From assembly GCA_026770025.1 (NCBI GenBank), contig JAMXDE010000010.1, forward strand, positions 2,108,001 to 2,172,000: a stretch of DNA of 64,000 nt, in the 5' to 3' direction. The translations under genes were made by a program, and so were the position numbers. The notes under the pieces were generated by a model that was not told the origin of the DNA, searched no databases, and was given only the letters and a program-made list of their open reading frames with translations. Shown here one piece after another: positions 38,724 through 48,882 of this stretch (its first letter is position 1; the number at the start of each line of letters is the position of its first letter). This DNA is from Craspedostauros australis. Taxonomy: Eukaryota; Bacillariophyta; Bacillariophyceae; Mastogloiales; Achnanthaceae.

Positions 38724-40784
38724 ATGAGCCGAAGCAAGAGCAGGAGCATGAGCATGAGCGTCCTGACCATGCTGGATCCAAGGTGCCTCACCAGCCCAGC
38801 GCGATCTATGCCACAAAGGGGCAAGATGTGCTCAGTCAGGAGCTTCGTCATCAGCGCCACTATTACTATGCAGATGCTGTTGGTACTGGTGTTGGCATTT
38901 GACGCAAAAACTGGAGCTGGAGTCCACGGATTCGTTGCGGACACACCGTCAACGCACAAGTTCTCGAAAGTCCCATCCCGAGCCGCAGCTATTTGGGGGG
39001 CTAGCAGCACAGCTGTATTTCAGCATCAACCACAACAGCAGCAATATCAACCACAACATCAACAACACCTTCAGTTTGAAGATGAGTTCGTGCTAGATGC
39101 AGCGAACAAGCGCAAGGTCATTCGAAGTAGACGGCTTATTGGACCTGACGACTGCAGCCAGAACGAGGGCGCATCAGCGCAGACAGATTCAATCGTCGAT
39201 CCATCTCAGATCGAGTTCATTTCGACAGAGCAGCTACTTCAGGAACGACAGTCGCAATCCTCCTCCCAGGCTTCGACAGCATCGGTTGTATCGAGTACGA
39301 TCACTGACGGTACGAGTAGATCACGAATGAGGCTGCAGGAGCGCTGTGCCGTCTTCCAAGACAACGACCGATTCGATGAATGCGTGCAGTACCCGACCTT
39401 CGCACGCATGCTCACTGGTTCGGCACCGTATATTGCGTCGCACGCGGAAGAAGTCATGGTGCTCTACATCCCAGGCGAACTGGTGTGCGACCCAGATGCC
39501 GAGGACGGTGACCGTGCCCGTGACGGAAACATTAGTGCGGAACACGTTTGCGACGGCAAGGCACTGGATCATCTCATGGATGACATTGCGATCACTTGGT
39601 TGCTGGGGATGAAGATTGTGCTGGTCGTTGGCTGCACGGGTTCGAGTGCCCATGACCACAGGTGTGGTGATCACAGCAATGGTGCAACGACGACAGAGCA
39701 CAATGAACCATCTCGAGATGATGCAGACGGTGGCATGGATTGGTGGAAGTGGCATGGCTGGGCGGCAGAGAAATCGCAAGATACCGCCAACGCGGACCAC
39801 AAACCTCTCTACATCCATGATCATACGCTGTACCAACAAGCAGACGCACACTGGATGTCACCGTACGAGTACCCACAGTCTACCCAGACTCCGCCGCAGT
39901 ACCAATCACAAGAGCCGTCTTCATCGTCGTCGCCTTCATTGTCTGACAATTACGAATTCCCAAGGATCTCGGATGCCACCATGCGGTCCCTGCAGGAAAG
40001 TGCCGGCTTTGTGCGTTTCGAACTGGAACGTAAGTTGAACAAGTGCCTCACACGACACATGGGATTGAGCCAGTCGGTCCCATTGAATGGGAATGTCATT
40101 GGTGGCAACTTCTACACCGCGGAACGCTTCCAAATGGACAACGATGATCGTTCGCAGCAGCAGCAGGAGCATCAGAGAAGCGCTGAGGGCAGCAACAATC
40201 ACGCCGGTTACGTGCAACAAGTCCACGCACGCAACATCATGTCGACGTTGGAAAATCGTGATATTGTCTTGCTGACTACGATGGGCGCATCCACCGATGG
40301 TGAGATGATCCACGTCAATGGCCCTCATCTGGCTGCAAAGATCGCCGCCGAATGCCAGGCACACAAAGTGATTTACATGATGAGTTCGGGCATGGTGCTG
40401 CGGCAGCAGAAGCAACAGCAAGAACAACAGCAACAGCAAGAGATGAAGTCTGTAGTCGAGCTGAACACGCCTGATTTCTTGCAGGACATCCCGTTGTCCT
40501 TCGTGGAAACAGTGCTGCAGCAATCCGGAATGCAAATTCATTCCCATGGATTCGTGACGCAGCAAGAGCAGCAGGAACACCAAAAGGACGAGCTTTCTGC
40601 AACGAAAGATGAAACCAACAAAGCATTCTTGATGAAGCTGTCGTGGGCCGCTTGGGCCGTCCATCATGGCGTGACACGTGCGCACATCGTCAATCCTGGC
40701 GATGGTGCAATTCTGGAAGAATTATTCACAGAGCAGCATGGAACGAACACGTGCCTGTTTCATGACAATGAAATTGGCTTGTGA
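38724..40784 (+). CDS. N-acetylglutamate synthase-like protein, amino-acid-kinase domain only, plastid-targeted (686 aa)
   Basis: ATG 38724 has A at -3. ATGs at 38808 and 38826 would place the hydrophobic signal (SFVISATITMQMLLVLVLAF) nearer the N-terminus and are good alternatives. The signal ends GVHG then FVADTPS, fitting the F+1 rule of diatom plastid import. From about residue 205 the protein follows bacterial/plant ArgA: FARMLTGSAPYIASH, VLYIPGELV, DDIAITWLLGMKIVLVVG, then SLQESAGFVRFELERKL, VIGGNFYTAERF, DIVLLTTMGASTDGEMIHVN and a C-terminal VTRAHIVNPGDGAILEEL. In known N-acetylglutamate synthases this fold binds arginine and is followed by a GNAT acetyltransferase domain, which makes N-acetylglutamate for arginine synthesis. 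Here the frame stops just where GNAT should begin. The nucleotide-loop motif is replaced (VVGCTGSSAHD) and is followed by a low-complexity insert of about 100 residues. Likely a regulatory or divergent form. Confidence 0.8.
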   Translation: MSRSKSRSMSMSVLTMLDPRCLTSPARSMPQRGKMCSVRSFVISATITMQMLLVLVLAFDAKTGAGVHGFVADTPSTHKFSKVPSRAAAIWGASSTAVFQHQPQQQQYQPQHQQHLQFEDEFVLDAANKRKVIRSRRLIGPDDCSQNEGASAQTDSIVDPSQIEFISTEQLLQERQSQSSSQASTASVVSSTITDGTSRSRMRLQERCAVFQDNDRFDECVQYPTFARMLTGSAPYIASHAEEVMVLYIPGELVCDPDAEDGDRARDGNISAEHVCDGKALDHLMDDIAITWLLGMKIVLVVGCTGSSAHDHRCGDHSNGATTTEHNEPSRDDADGGMDWWKWHGWAAEKSQDTANADHKPLYIHDHTLYQQADAHWMSPYEYPQSTQTPPQYQSQEPSSSSSPSLSDNYEFPRISDATMRSLQESAGFVRFELERKLNKCLTRHMGLSQSVPLNGNVIGGNFYTAERFQMDNDDRSQQQQEHQRSAEGSNNHAGYVQQVHARNIMSTLENRDIVLLTTMGASTDGEMIHVNGPHLAAKIAAECQAHKVIYMMSSGMVLRQQKQQQEQQQQQEMKSVVELNTPDFLQDIPLSFVETVLQQSGMQIHSHGFVTQQEQQEHQKDELSATKDETNKAFLMKLSWAAWAVHHGVTRAHIVNPGDGAILEELFTEQHGTNTCLFHDNEIGL

Positions 40785-41308
40785 GGGTCGGTGGAGTGAG
40801 ATGCAATGCAGAGTCATGCAATGTGGCGCAATACAATACTACCACATTATATTTATATTATACATGCCAATAGGAGGATGTGTCCTGTTCTGCTTTATTC
40901 GTGCAGAGTATACTCCAAGTGCAACATTCGGACGGCCCGCTCATGTGTGCTCTCTGCTCAGTTTGGAGGTTGGGCTTTCGGCAAGGAAAGGCAAAAGGAA
41001 CACTGAGAGCTCGATGCATGGTATCACATTGATTGCATCGCAAAGACAATTGCGAGTGTCAGGTCGGCATCGCTGACTCATGATGCCCAATACACCCGCT
41101 TCATCAAAGTCAAAATCAATCTGCATCAGCCCATTTCGATCGCACCATGCGCTCTGTCACAATCGATTCGACTGAGCTCAATTGAAATTGGGGTGGTGCT
41201 GAAGTTCTGCTCTATTTTGGATAACTTATTTGCAGTATGGTTTGGGGGGTGAGCAGCAGCTCTTGTGCTCATTCGTGCGCACTTGCAGGGCAGCGCGCTT
41301 TGCACTCA
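40785..41308. other. Convergent 3' spacer; no acetyltransferase exon seen
   Basis: This short spacer lies between two converging genes. It was examined for a second exon carrying the missing GNAT domain. A GTGAGG sequence overlaps the stop codon of the upstream gene, but no frame up to 41308 resembles an acetyltransferase. The sequence is AT-richer around 40840-40870 and looks like 3' untranslated sequence. Confidence 0.5.
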
Positions 41309-43714
41309 TCACAGGTGGTACAGCGTTTCGTCCGAGTTGGACTTCGACCGGCGATTCTTCCTTGATCCTGCCGTAGGCAACGGCGGAAGGTGTTGCTGTT
41401 GCTGTTGGAAGGCGTTGGATGGTCCGGCGTCGGATCGCGGACGACCTTGGCTGCGCGAGCGCAGGTTGGTGTAGCGTCGGCGCGATCTGGATCTGGCCTC
41501 ACGCTGGGCCGCACCGTGGTCCGATTGGGGTCTGACCTTCATGACCTTTCGCAGCTCTGAATCGTTGTGCTGGAGGAGCTTCTCTGAATCGGGCGCGGTG
41601 AAGCTGTTGTGTCGGGCACGGCGCGATCGCGGTGCAGTCTGCGACCTTCCGCCGCCGCTGGCGTTGTGCTTGGCCTTTTCGTCCATGACAGCGTCCGTTG
41701 ACGTGCTGCGGCGCATCGGGTACGAGGAGGTGTCATTTGTGCGGACCGTCGAATCGTCCTTGCTGTAGTCGTCTCGCATGCGATGCGGGCGATGGCGGAA
41801 ATGCGAGTGCTGGACGTTGCGCGCCGATGGTTCGTTGGTTCCATTGTTGGAGGTGTCGCAGCAGAACTCGGTGAGGAAACCTTCCGCGTCCCTGAGGAGC
41901 TGAAGGATGCGCATGGCCGGTTCCTCACCCCAGTGTGGAGTATTCTGCCTTTTCCGTTGTGGCACGTTTCGTGAATGCTGACTGTGCTGTTGGTGATGAT
42001 TTTGCTGTTCGTAATGCTTCTGCGAGTTGTGGGTGTGGACGGATATGGTGGAGGGGTCGTTGAGGGTGGACCCACCCAGGGACTGCACGTCCTCATCCAG
42101 GAACTGTTCAGTCTTGCGATTGCGTTCGTAGGGTGACGAGGGTCCTGCATGACCCGCTCGCTCTCTCATCTCGGCGACTTCGTACATGCATATGTAGGCC
42201 TGCTGGCTGAGAACCGTTTGGACGTCGACCTTGGTGACGACGCTGTCGTTGCACTGGAACCATTCGCCGTGCTTCTTGACGAATGCGACGTAGTGACCTG
42301 AGGCACAGGTCTGGCCTTGGTGGACCAAGATGCCCACGAGCTCGTAGGGTGGCGGCCTGGCCTTGTTGAGATGCGACATGCAATTGGCGATGTTGAGCCT
42401 GAGGGGGAACTGCACGCGTTTGTGTAAACGCACCAGCCTTCCGAATTGATCGAAGGCGAACCTCTTGAGATGACAGACGAGGATGGAGGGTGCTGTGGCA
42501 AGGCGCAGGCCCTTCGTGACGGACTGCTTGCGGTTGCACCTGGGACAGAAGACGGCATTGTCCTCGTCCAGGATCTCGTTCTTCGTGAACTCCGCGAGCG
42601 CCCGTGGCAGGGACGTGATGTTGACGTCGTTGATGTCCAGCGACAGGTCCATGTAGCGGTCTCTCGTTAGGGACATGCGGCCGCAGGTGCGGCAGGTGAC
42701 GGAGGACTCGAGGAGTCCATCGAAGAGGCTGGAGAGCTGCTTGTTGCGGCCGTTCATGACGAGGGTGCTGAGCAGCGCCCGCAGGAACTCGTGCGCGTCC
42801 TCCTGCTGGTAGGGCACGAGGCACTTGGAGAGTCGATCCGGATGCCTCGTGATGGCCTCCGGGTTGATGACGATGTTGGCATGCTCTGGCGATTCCGAGG
42901 TGTAGGACGACATGTCCCACCAGGAGGAGTTGTGCGATGAGGTGCGCTGCTGGCTGTGCGGATTTGGGTTGACGTCCTGATGCTGCTCGACGATGGTGGT
43001 GAGCTCCTCGGTGAGCCACTCGCAGTTCTCCGCGAGCTGTCGCTTGACCTCGGCTCTCTCCCTGAGCTGCTTCTGCTTCTGTTCGCGGTCTCGCTTGGGA
43101 TCCCTGAGGATCTCATCCTCCGAGTCCTGGCTGTTGTTCCTGTTCTTGAGCGCCAGGAGGTTGTGGTTGGAGGAGTAGCGCCGGAAGAGGGGCATCGTCT
43201 GCGGGTTGAGCAGGGCGTTGCTGAGGGCCGTGCTGAGCAGACACTGCAGCACTGAATTTGAGTAGCAGGAGTTGCCGATGTTGGTGAATCCCTTGGGCCA
43301 GCGATCGCGAGGAAGGCCGTAGGAGGGTTGGTAGTCGCCGTGCAGGTCTGCCTGATCCGCCTCGTAGTATCTATCATAATGCGACTCGTTCTGCTGTTGC
43401 TGCGGCTGCGGGAGGTTGTGCGGCTCGTAGAGGGACGACGACGAGGATGATTCGCCAGCGCGTTGGAGGCGAACAACCTGCGCTGCGTAGCCTCCCTTCA
43501 CTCCTCCTTTGCCTTGCCTCTTCGCTGATTGTGAGTGTGGCTTGGCCTTCGACCTTGATGGAGGCCGTTGTTCCGTGTCTGGATGGACTGGAGGTTGGCC
43601 ATGTCGAGATGCTATTGACTGCCGCGTCCTCCTGCCCTTGCGGGCATTGGTGCTCACGCCAGCATGCTCATGGGACGTGCCGGAAGGATCGATGACGGTG
43701 CGTGAGTTGGCCAT
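41309..43714 (-). CDS. Ubiquitin-specific protease, USP/UBP family (801 aa)
   Basis: This is an intronless frame. ATG 43714 (A at -3) is the first in frame. After a disordered N-terminus of about 135 residues the USP fold begins (RWPKGFTNIGNSCYSNSV), with the catalytic Cys at residue 150. The His box is CASGHYVAFVKKHGEW (His 474), and the third member is the Asp of QCNDSVV (Asp 490); the closing strand is QAYICMYEV. The zinc-finger pairs CRTCG and CPRC of the fingers subdomain are present, as is the QQEDAHEFLRALLSTL blocking-loop region. An insert of about 90 charged residues follows the Cys box. All catalytic residues are intact, so it should be an active cysteine protease removing ubiquitin from proteins. 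The arrangement is closest in feel to the USP36/USP42 group. The C-terminal 270 residues are His/Gln/Ser/Arg-rich and likely disordered. No signal peptide is seen, so nucleus or cytosol is likely. Confidence 0.93.
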   Translation of the reverse strand: MANSRTVIDPSGTSHEHAGVSTNARKGRRTRQSIASRHGQPPVHPDTEQRPPSRSKAKPHSQSAKRQGKGGVKGGYAAQVVRLQRAGESSSSSSLYEPHNLPQPQQQQNESHYDRYYEADQADLHGDYQPSYGLPRDRWPKGFTNIGNSCYSNSVLQCLLSTALSNALLNPQTMPLFRRYSSNHNLLALKNRNNSQDSEDEILRDPKRDREQKQKQLRERAEVKRQLAENCEWLTEELTTIVEQHQDVNPNPHSQQRTSSHNSSWWDMSSYTSESPEHANIVINPEAITRHPDRLSKCLVPYQQEDAHEFLRALLSTLVMNGRNKQLSSLFDGLLESSVTCRTCGRMSLTRDRYMDLSLDINDVNITSLPRALAEFTKNEILDEDNAVFCPRCNRKQSVTKGLRLATAPSILVCHLKRFAFDQFGRLVRLHKRVQFPLRLNIANCMSHLNKARPPPYELVGILVHQGQTCASGHYVAFVKKHGEWFQCNDSVVTKVDVQTVLSQQAYICMYEVAEMRERAGHAGPSSPYERNRKTEQFLDEDVQSLGGSTLNDPSTISVHTHNSQKHYEQQNHHQQHSQHSRNVPQRKRQNTPHWGEEPAMRILQLLRDAEGFLTEFCCDTSNNGTNEPSARNVQHSHFRHRPHRMRDDYSKDDSTVRTNDTSSYPMRRSTSTDAVMDEKAKHNASGGGRSQTAPRSRRARHNSFTAPDSEKLLQHNDSELRKVMKVRPQSDHGAAQREARSRSRRRYTNLRSRSQGRPRSDAGPSNAFQQQQQHLPPLPTAGSRKNRRSKSNSDETLYHL

Positions 43715-45985
43715 GGTGGTGGAGTACTACTATAATCGGAGTGCTCGTAGCAGCTGTGGTTGCGGCGTCGTCTAGTGCAGCGTCGTCTAGTGAAGTGCAG
43801 CTGGATTGGATGGTATGTGCGGGTAGTTGTGCGGGTAGTTGTGCGCCGAGATGGTTGCACCTCAGTTGATTGTTGAATGGAAGTTCGAGTGCTCGGATGC
43901 TTCCGCCACTGGTGGTTCGAGCTGATGCGTCGCGAATGGGGATGAGACTCCAACTGAAGTTCACAACGTAGTTAACAACGTGGACACTATCACCGGGATG
44001 CTCTTCTTTGGGTGCTCTTCAGTGAGCGTTGCCGAGTATGACACCGACGCAGTGATGAGAGCTCGGCTTCCTGGCGGCTCTGGATGCTTCAAATTGGGCC
44101 TTCAGCTGTTGTCTCCAAATGGAGGCTTCTCCTTTTGAGACTCTCTCGTTCGTCTCCGTCCGTCTCCCTCTCTCTGTTTGTGTGTGTGTCTCTCTCTTTG
44201 TCGATGTCCTTGTTCGTGGTTCCGGCCTTCGCTGGTCGCCCTCGTCCTTCCGCTCGGCTTGTGCTGATTGCTCGACGAAAATTACAACGGCTTTGTCAAC
44301 GGAGGCATGAACAGCATCAGAGTGACAACACCAACGGAGCGTGCGGTAGTGTCGGTACAGTGATCGCACTTCGCACTCTGTTCTTCCGGACGCACAATGT
44401 TGCCCTTCCCTCTGTTTCTCTCTCTGTTGCTCTCCCTGCCAATGTCCAATGCGGATGCTCAACCTTGCTTTCTGCCTCTGGTTTACCGCAGTGATGGATT
44501 GGCTGAAGCGACGATTCAATGATTGGCGCGATCTGACTGCGTCTTCGTGGCTCGCGTAGTATGGCGCAACCTCAACCACAACCACCTGCACTCTTGCAAT
44601 TGCGCTCTTGCGCTCTTGCACCTTCCCTCAGAGTTGGAATTGGGACAGAGAGTGTTGGTTGGGCACGACGGTGGATTGATGCTGATGATGCTCTTGATCT
44701 TGATGTGTCTGCGCAAGTGTCGCTGTCGTCGTGCCCGATTGCTTTCGTTGGCTTCGTCTCTTGCTTTCTCTTTGCCCGCAACGCTCCCTTTCTGTTCATC
44801 TCCCAGAGCCCAGCCTCCCTCTCTCTCGCTTCCGCTTTCGCTTTGCCGGTACTCCAAAACCCGCGCCACACGCGGGTACTCTTCTCCTGATTCTTACCGT
44901 CCACCTTGTTCTTGGCGCGGCGAACCCGGGCGACGCGGAAACTTCACGAGAGCGGAAAGGCACAAACCCCCGTTCCCGTACTTCACCACACGACACAAGA
45001 GACGATAACGCCACCACCCCTGATCAGAACGGACAAGCCGCAACAAGACGAAGCAAAATTCCGCCCTTCTCTCGCTCGGAGATCCATGTGCCTTTCTCAA
45101 CGCGCTTGTGTCGAAGGTCCCATAGTAGAAGACCAACCACATGCCCAACATTGGCGCGCACATGACACTCTCGCCCATAGTACGCATGCCAAGCAAGCCG
45201 GCTGGTCTGCACATCATTGCCGACTCGTCACATAATTGCACCGTGTCGTTGACATCACACAAGACGCACCCAACGGCGTTCCACGCCAATTTTTTCAACG
45301 TGTTGTCCACACGTGCATTCTCAGTTTGGCATCCCGCCACGCTCGGAGAAAAAAGAGCATCCAAGAAAACACATTCAAGCCGGCGCGACGCCACCTTCCG
45401 TTCAGCCGCCTCAAATTCCGATATCTGTCGTGCCGCCTCTGTTACTATGCGAGCCTGTCGGCATGGTTGGCGATGTGGCTGCATAGAGCGAGGACTGTCA
45501 CATACATGTGCCAACCATCCGTTTGACTCGTATGAGTGCACAGGAGATTGCCAACGGATGCGTCGTATCGTGAACCAACGTGTGCATTTCAGTCCTGCAG
45601 GATTGATTCAGCCAAGCTCAGTCCACAGTCTCCACAGTCTTCACAAGACAAGTTTGGCAAACAACAACAATGACGGATGACAACAACCAAGGACAACCAA
45701 GACGATCACAAACACCCAAACACACAAGGAGACGAGGACATCACGATGCCATGTGGCATGGCTCGTCGATTCAAGTCGATGCAGCCTCCAGCTTACAGTT
45801 TTGCTTGCGTTCCTTTTGATGGACAACATGAAGGAGACAAAACCACGCGGGACACAAAAGAATACTCTGTAGGTCGTAAAGTGTTTTCAACTACAGGATT
45901 GATAGAGCGGAGTAAGAATTCTAGAGAGGTGTACCATTGGCCCTGGCGCTGGCGCTGTTGCCTTCCACTTGCTCGTTCATCGCTT
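43715..45985. other. Long spacer with CT-rich stretches; no gene supported
   Basis: This spacer is 2.3 kb between the USP 5' end and the 3' end of the plastid membrane protein gene. Many overlapping frames are open on both strands (for example minus 45541-44894 and plus 45141-45680), but none shows domains, splice logic or protein-like composition. CT-rich stretches occur at about 44140-44200, 44405-44440 and 44810-44840. A small gene or noncoding RNA could be missed here. Confidence 0.4.
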
Positions 45986-47662
45986 TCAGAGGAAGAACGT
46001 TGGAGGAGGGACGGTGGGTGGGCTTGGTTTCTTCTTGTTGGAGGTATCGCGGCGTCGCCAGAACCTGCCTCGTTCGAGTCTCTTGGCTTCGCGTCGTGCT
46101 CGGCGGTCTGAGGATGTATCGTTCTGGGCGTCGGCGTTATCCTGAGATGTGTCCGCTCCTGACGGTTCAGTCGTCGTCATGGCCAGGACACGCTGCTTCG
46201 TGTTTTCCACTACCCGGCTGGGTGCTTGCTTGATGCTGGAGATCATGCCGCCGAACCAAGACGCGGCTTCTTCTGTCTTGCGTTGCGGGAGCTGCACCAG
46301 TTCATCCTTGGCGCCATCGATCTGATCCAGCGTGTCATCGACCAAGCGCTGGGGCATGGTTTGGATCTCCTCTGCCGTGTGCTCGATGAACGCCTTGCTG
46401 GAATCGAGGACCTGCGTCGTGGCGAATTCGGGGAATGACTGGATGTCTTCCACGGTCTTGTGCGCCCTGTCTCTTGCTGCCGACAAGGCATCGGTTGCGA
46501 TGCCTCCTGTGGCTTCCTGGGCTTTGATTGCCAGGTTTCTGGTGGAGACGCCGAACACTGCCAGCAGCAGATTGCGGAGAATGCCGTCGTCCAGAGAGCT
46601 TGCACTGAAATACACGGCGGTCCCGATCATCGTGGCGAGCGTCACCGGCAGCATCTCGGGTTGCACCCCGAGATACCCGAACGGGTGCTGGAGCTCCAGC
46701 CCCAAACCGAGTACCCCTCCGAGCAAAGCTCCACCGATGCCGCTGGTCAAGATCAATTGCTGCAGCGCATCGCCATGGCGGGCGCTTGCAGTGGTACTTG
46801 TGCTTGTTGTACGATTATCAACCTTCGCATCATGTGCTGGAGGTTGTGTGAACTGAGTTGTTGACAAGGCTGTTGTCGATGGCGGGACTATCGGTGGTGC
46901 TGGTGCTCTTCCTCCTCTTCTTGTGGCCACGGCTTCGCTGTCTTCGTTGAGAACCTGTTGAACCAAAAGGGAAGGTCTTGCATTGATCATGTCATCGACA
47001 GCTCTCAACGCTGCCTCCGTGTCAGACAGCAACTTGTCGACATCGATCTCCGTATCGTCCGCGTTGGACTCCATCTTCTGAGGATCAGGCTGGGACTCGC
47101 CCTTTCGCCGCCAGTTCAAGCTGAACCCACGCGAGGGTGGCTCCAGATCATGGCTGACGCGAAGGGACGTGCTGGTCGTAGAACCTTGTGCATGGCGTTC
47201 ATTGAAGAGCCGATCTTGTCCCCTTTGCTGTTGCCGCCACGACGAGGCAGGGTGTTCGCGAAATGCGCGAGGATGTCCGTTGGTGTATGCGTCCGCAGCA
47301 TGACAGCAAAGGACGCCCAGCGCCAATGCACAATGAAACAATCGGTTGGTTCTGAGCTTGATTACCTTGTTGATGGAGCACAATGCAAACGACAGGATGG
47401 AGGCACTGCTGAGGCTGATGGCCCTGTCCGAAGGACCGTCCTCGTTGCGCTTCTGCTTCTGTTTCTGCTTTCTCTTGTGGCTAGTGGTGCTGCTGCTGAT
47501 GTCGCTCTTGTTGGCACGGTTGCCATGGATGCTCAGGATAGGATCTCCCACTCTGGCCTGGCGCTGGCTGTCACCACCACGGCTGTTGCTGTGGCAGCTG
47601 TGGTCGTTAAGTCGTCCACCAACGCCGGCGCTGTGATCTTCATCATTGTTGATGCTGTCCAT
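45986..47662 (-). CDS. Putative plastid membrane protein (558 aa)
   Basis: This is an intronless frame from ATG 47662 (A at -3). A hydrophobic signal at about residues 107-125 (LFHCALALGVLCCHAADA) is followed by YTNGHPRAF; an aromatic residue after the cleavage site is the mark of import into a secondary red plastid. The signal lies unusually far from the first ATG, so the real N-terminus may be produced by splicing or a later start that is not visible. The mature part has a helix rich in acidic residues (DTEIDVDKLLSDTEAALRAV), then two or three membrane segments at about 302-378 (GGALLGGVLGLGLEL, MLPVTLATMIGTAVYFSA, NLLLAVFGVSTRNLA). A long amphipathic C-terminal region (TVEDIQSFPEFATTQV, EIQTMPQRLVDDTLDQI) and a basic tail follow. 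No enzyme motif is present. A thylakoid or envelope location is inferred. Confidence 0.75.
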   Translation of the reverse strand: MDSINNDEDHSAGVGGRLNDHSCHSNSRGGDSQRQARVGDPILSIHGNRANKSDISSSTTSHKRKQKQKQKRNEDGPSDRAISLSSASILSFALCSINKVIKLRTNRLFHCALALGVLCCHAADAYTNGHPRAFREHPASSWRQQQRGQDRLFNERHAQGSTTSTSLRVSHDLEPPSRGFSLNWRRKGESQPDPQKMESNADDTEIDVDKLLSDTEAALRAVDDMINARPSLLVQQVLNEDSEAVATRRGGRAPAPPIVPPSTTALSTTQFTQPPAHDAKVDNRTTSTSTTASARHGDALQQLILTSGIGGALLGGVLGLGLELQHPFGYLGVQPEMLPVTLATMIGTAVYFSASSLDDGILRNLLLAVFGVSTRNLAIKAQEATGGIATDALSAARDRAHKTVEDIQSFPEFATTQVLDSSKAFIEHTAEEIQTMPQRLVDDTLDQIDGAKDELVQLPQRKTEEAASWFGGMISSIKQAPSRVVENTKQRVLAMTTTEPSGADTSQDNADAQNDTSSDRRARREAKRLERGRFWRRRDTSNKKKPSPPTVPPPTFFL

Positions 47663-48882
47663 GTTTGATCCTACTCTGGCAGAAGTCGGAGGCTCCTTAG
47701 GAAAGTGAGAAAGAGGAGGGAGATGAATACAAAGAGGTCAGAGCAACGGTCATCAGGAGACAGCACAAGTTTGTGTGTATTAGTACGAGTGGCTCGTACA
47801 TGCCAGTGCGCGTGGGTATGTATGTATCGTACGAGTATGGTACGCCTGTAGTGTAGCAGAACAACACGACAAGCAGAATGACCATCACACCGAAATGGGG
47901 CAATGCGATGACAGACCGCTTTGCGGCGATCATCGAGGCATGGAGGCACGAGGCATGAGGCATCACGAGAGAGCATCAGACCCCTCACGTCAGAACTCAC
48001 AACGGATGGGGAATACGATGCGGATGTGTCCTCTCTCTTTCTGTGTGCATGTCGTTGCTGGGACGAAAATCCACGCTGTTCGCTCAAACACAACACGCAC
48101 ACAAACACGAGCAAGAGAGAGAGGCATCGCCAATCGCACATCACACCACATCGATCCACCCACAAACAACCACCACCCAACCCCTCACCCATCACACCCA
48201 TCAATTCTCACTCGTCGATCCAGAAACGAGAGGCGATCTCTGTGTCAACCGAATCCGAACGGTTGGTTCCGTAAAGATACATCTTTACCCTGGATGACCA
48301 GATGGCTGTGACACTCGAAGTGAACTATTGGACGTCATTTTGCATATGGGACTTCTGATTGGACGAGGGTGCACACACAAACACCAATGAAAACGAAGCC
48401 ACAAGGTTCTTTCAACGAACGACCAAAATATCAACGAAACGAGTTTCACAGTCCCAAGTACGCATAATGTCGTCATCCACGCGCGCCCAAAGACCAAAAG
48501 ATGATTCTGGCACTCTACGGTAATCTAATCTAGAGAGAGAAAACGTACCTGCAACTATGCATGGTGCCGTAGGTACGTAGAATAGAACGAGTGTTCAGAT
48601 ATAGTTTTTAAAAGGATAGCCATGCACTAATGCCATACCATATGCATACTCTACTCTATACTCGTGCACACAGATTCCAAGTTTCTCAAACCCCAGTACC
48701 CGTGCTCTTCTGTGGAGTTGGCATCGTACGTATTGTGCCATACCCTTGTCGCATTATGGTATGCTGGTGGAAAAGTCTCCGCAAGTAACATATTATACAT
48801 ACGAGTACGAGTATTAGTGCTCGTACGTACCTATACTGTGTGGCATTCCAGCAGTGTCAGGAACATCGCCGTATCAATGTTC
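47663..48882. other. Spacer with several GTAC-rich clusters
   Basis: This contains the promoter of the plastid membrane protein gene (minus) and the 3' flank of the ABC gene (minus). No gene is supported. GTAC-rich clusters occur at 47782-47844 and 48794-48836, with short inverted pieces such as GTACGAG/CTCGTAC. The region 48080-48230 is rich in CACA/ACCA simple sequence. Confidence 0.5.
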
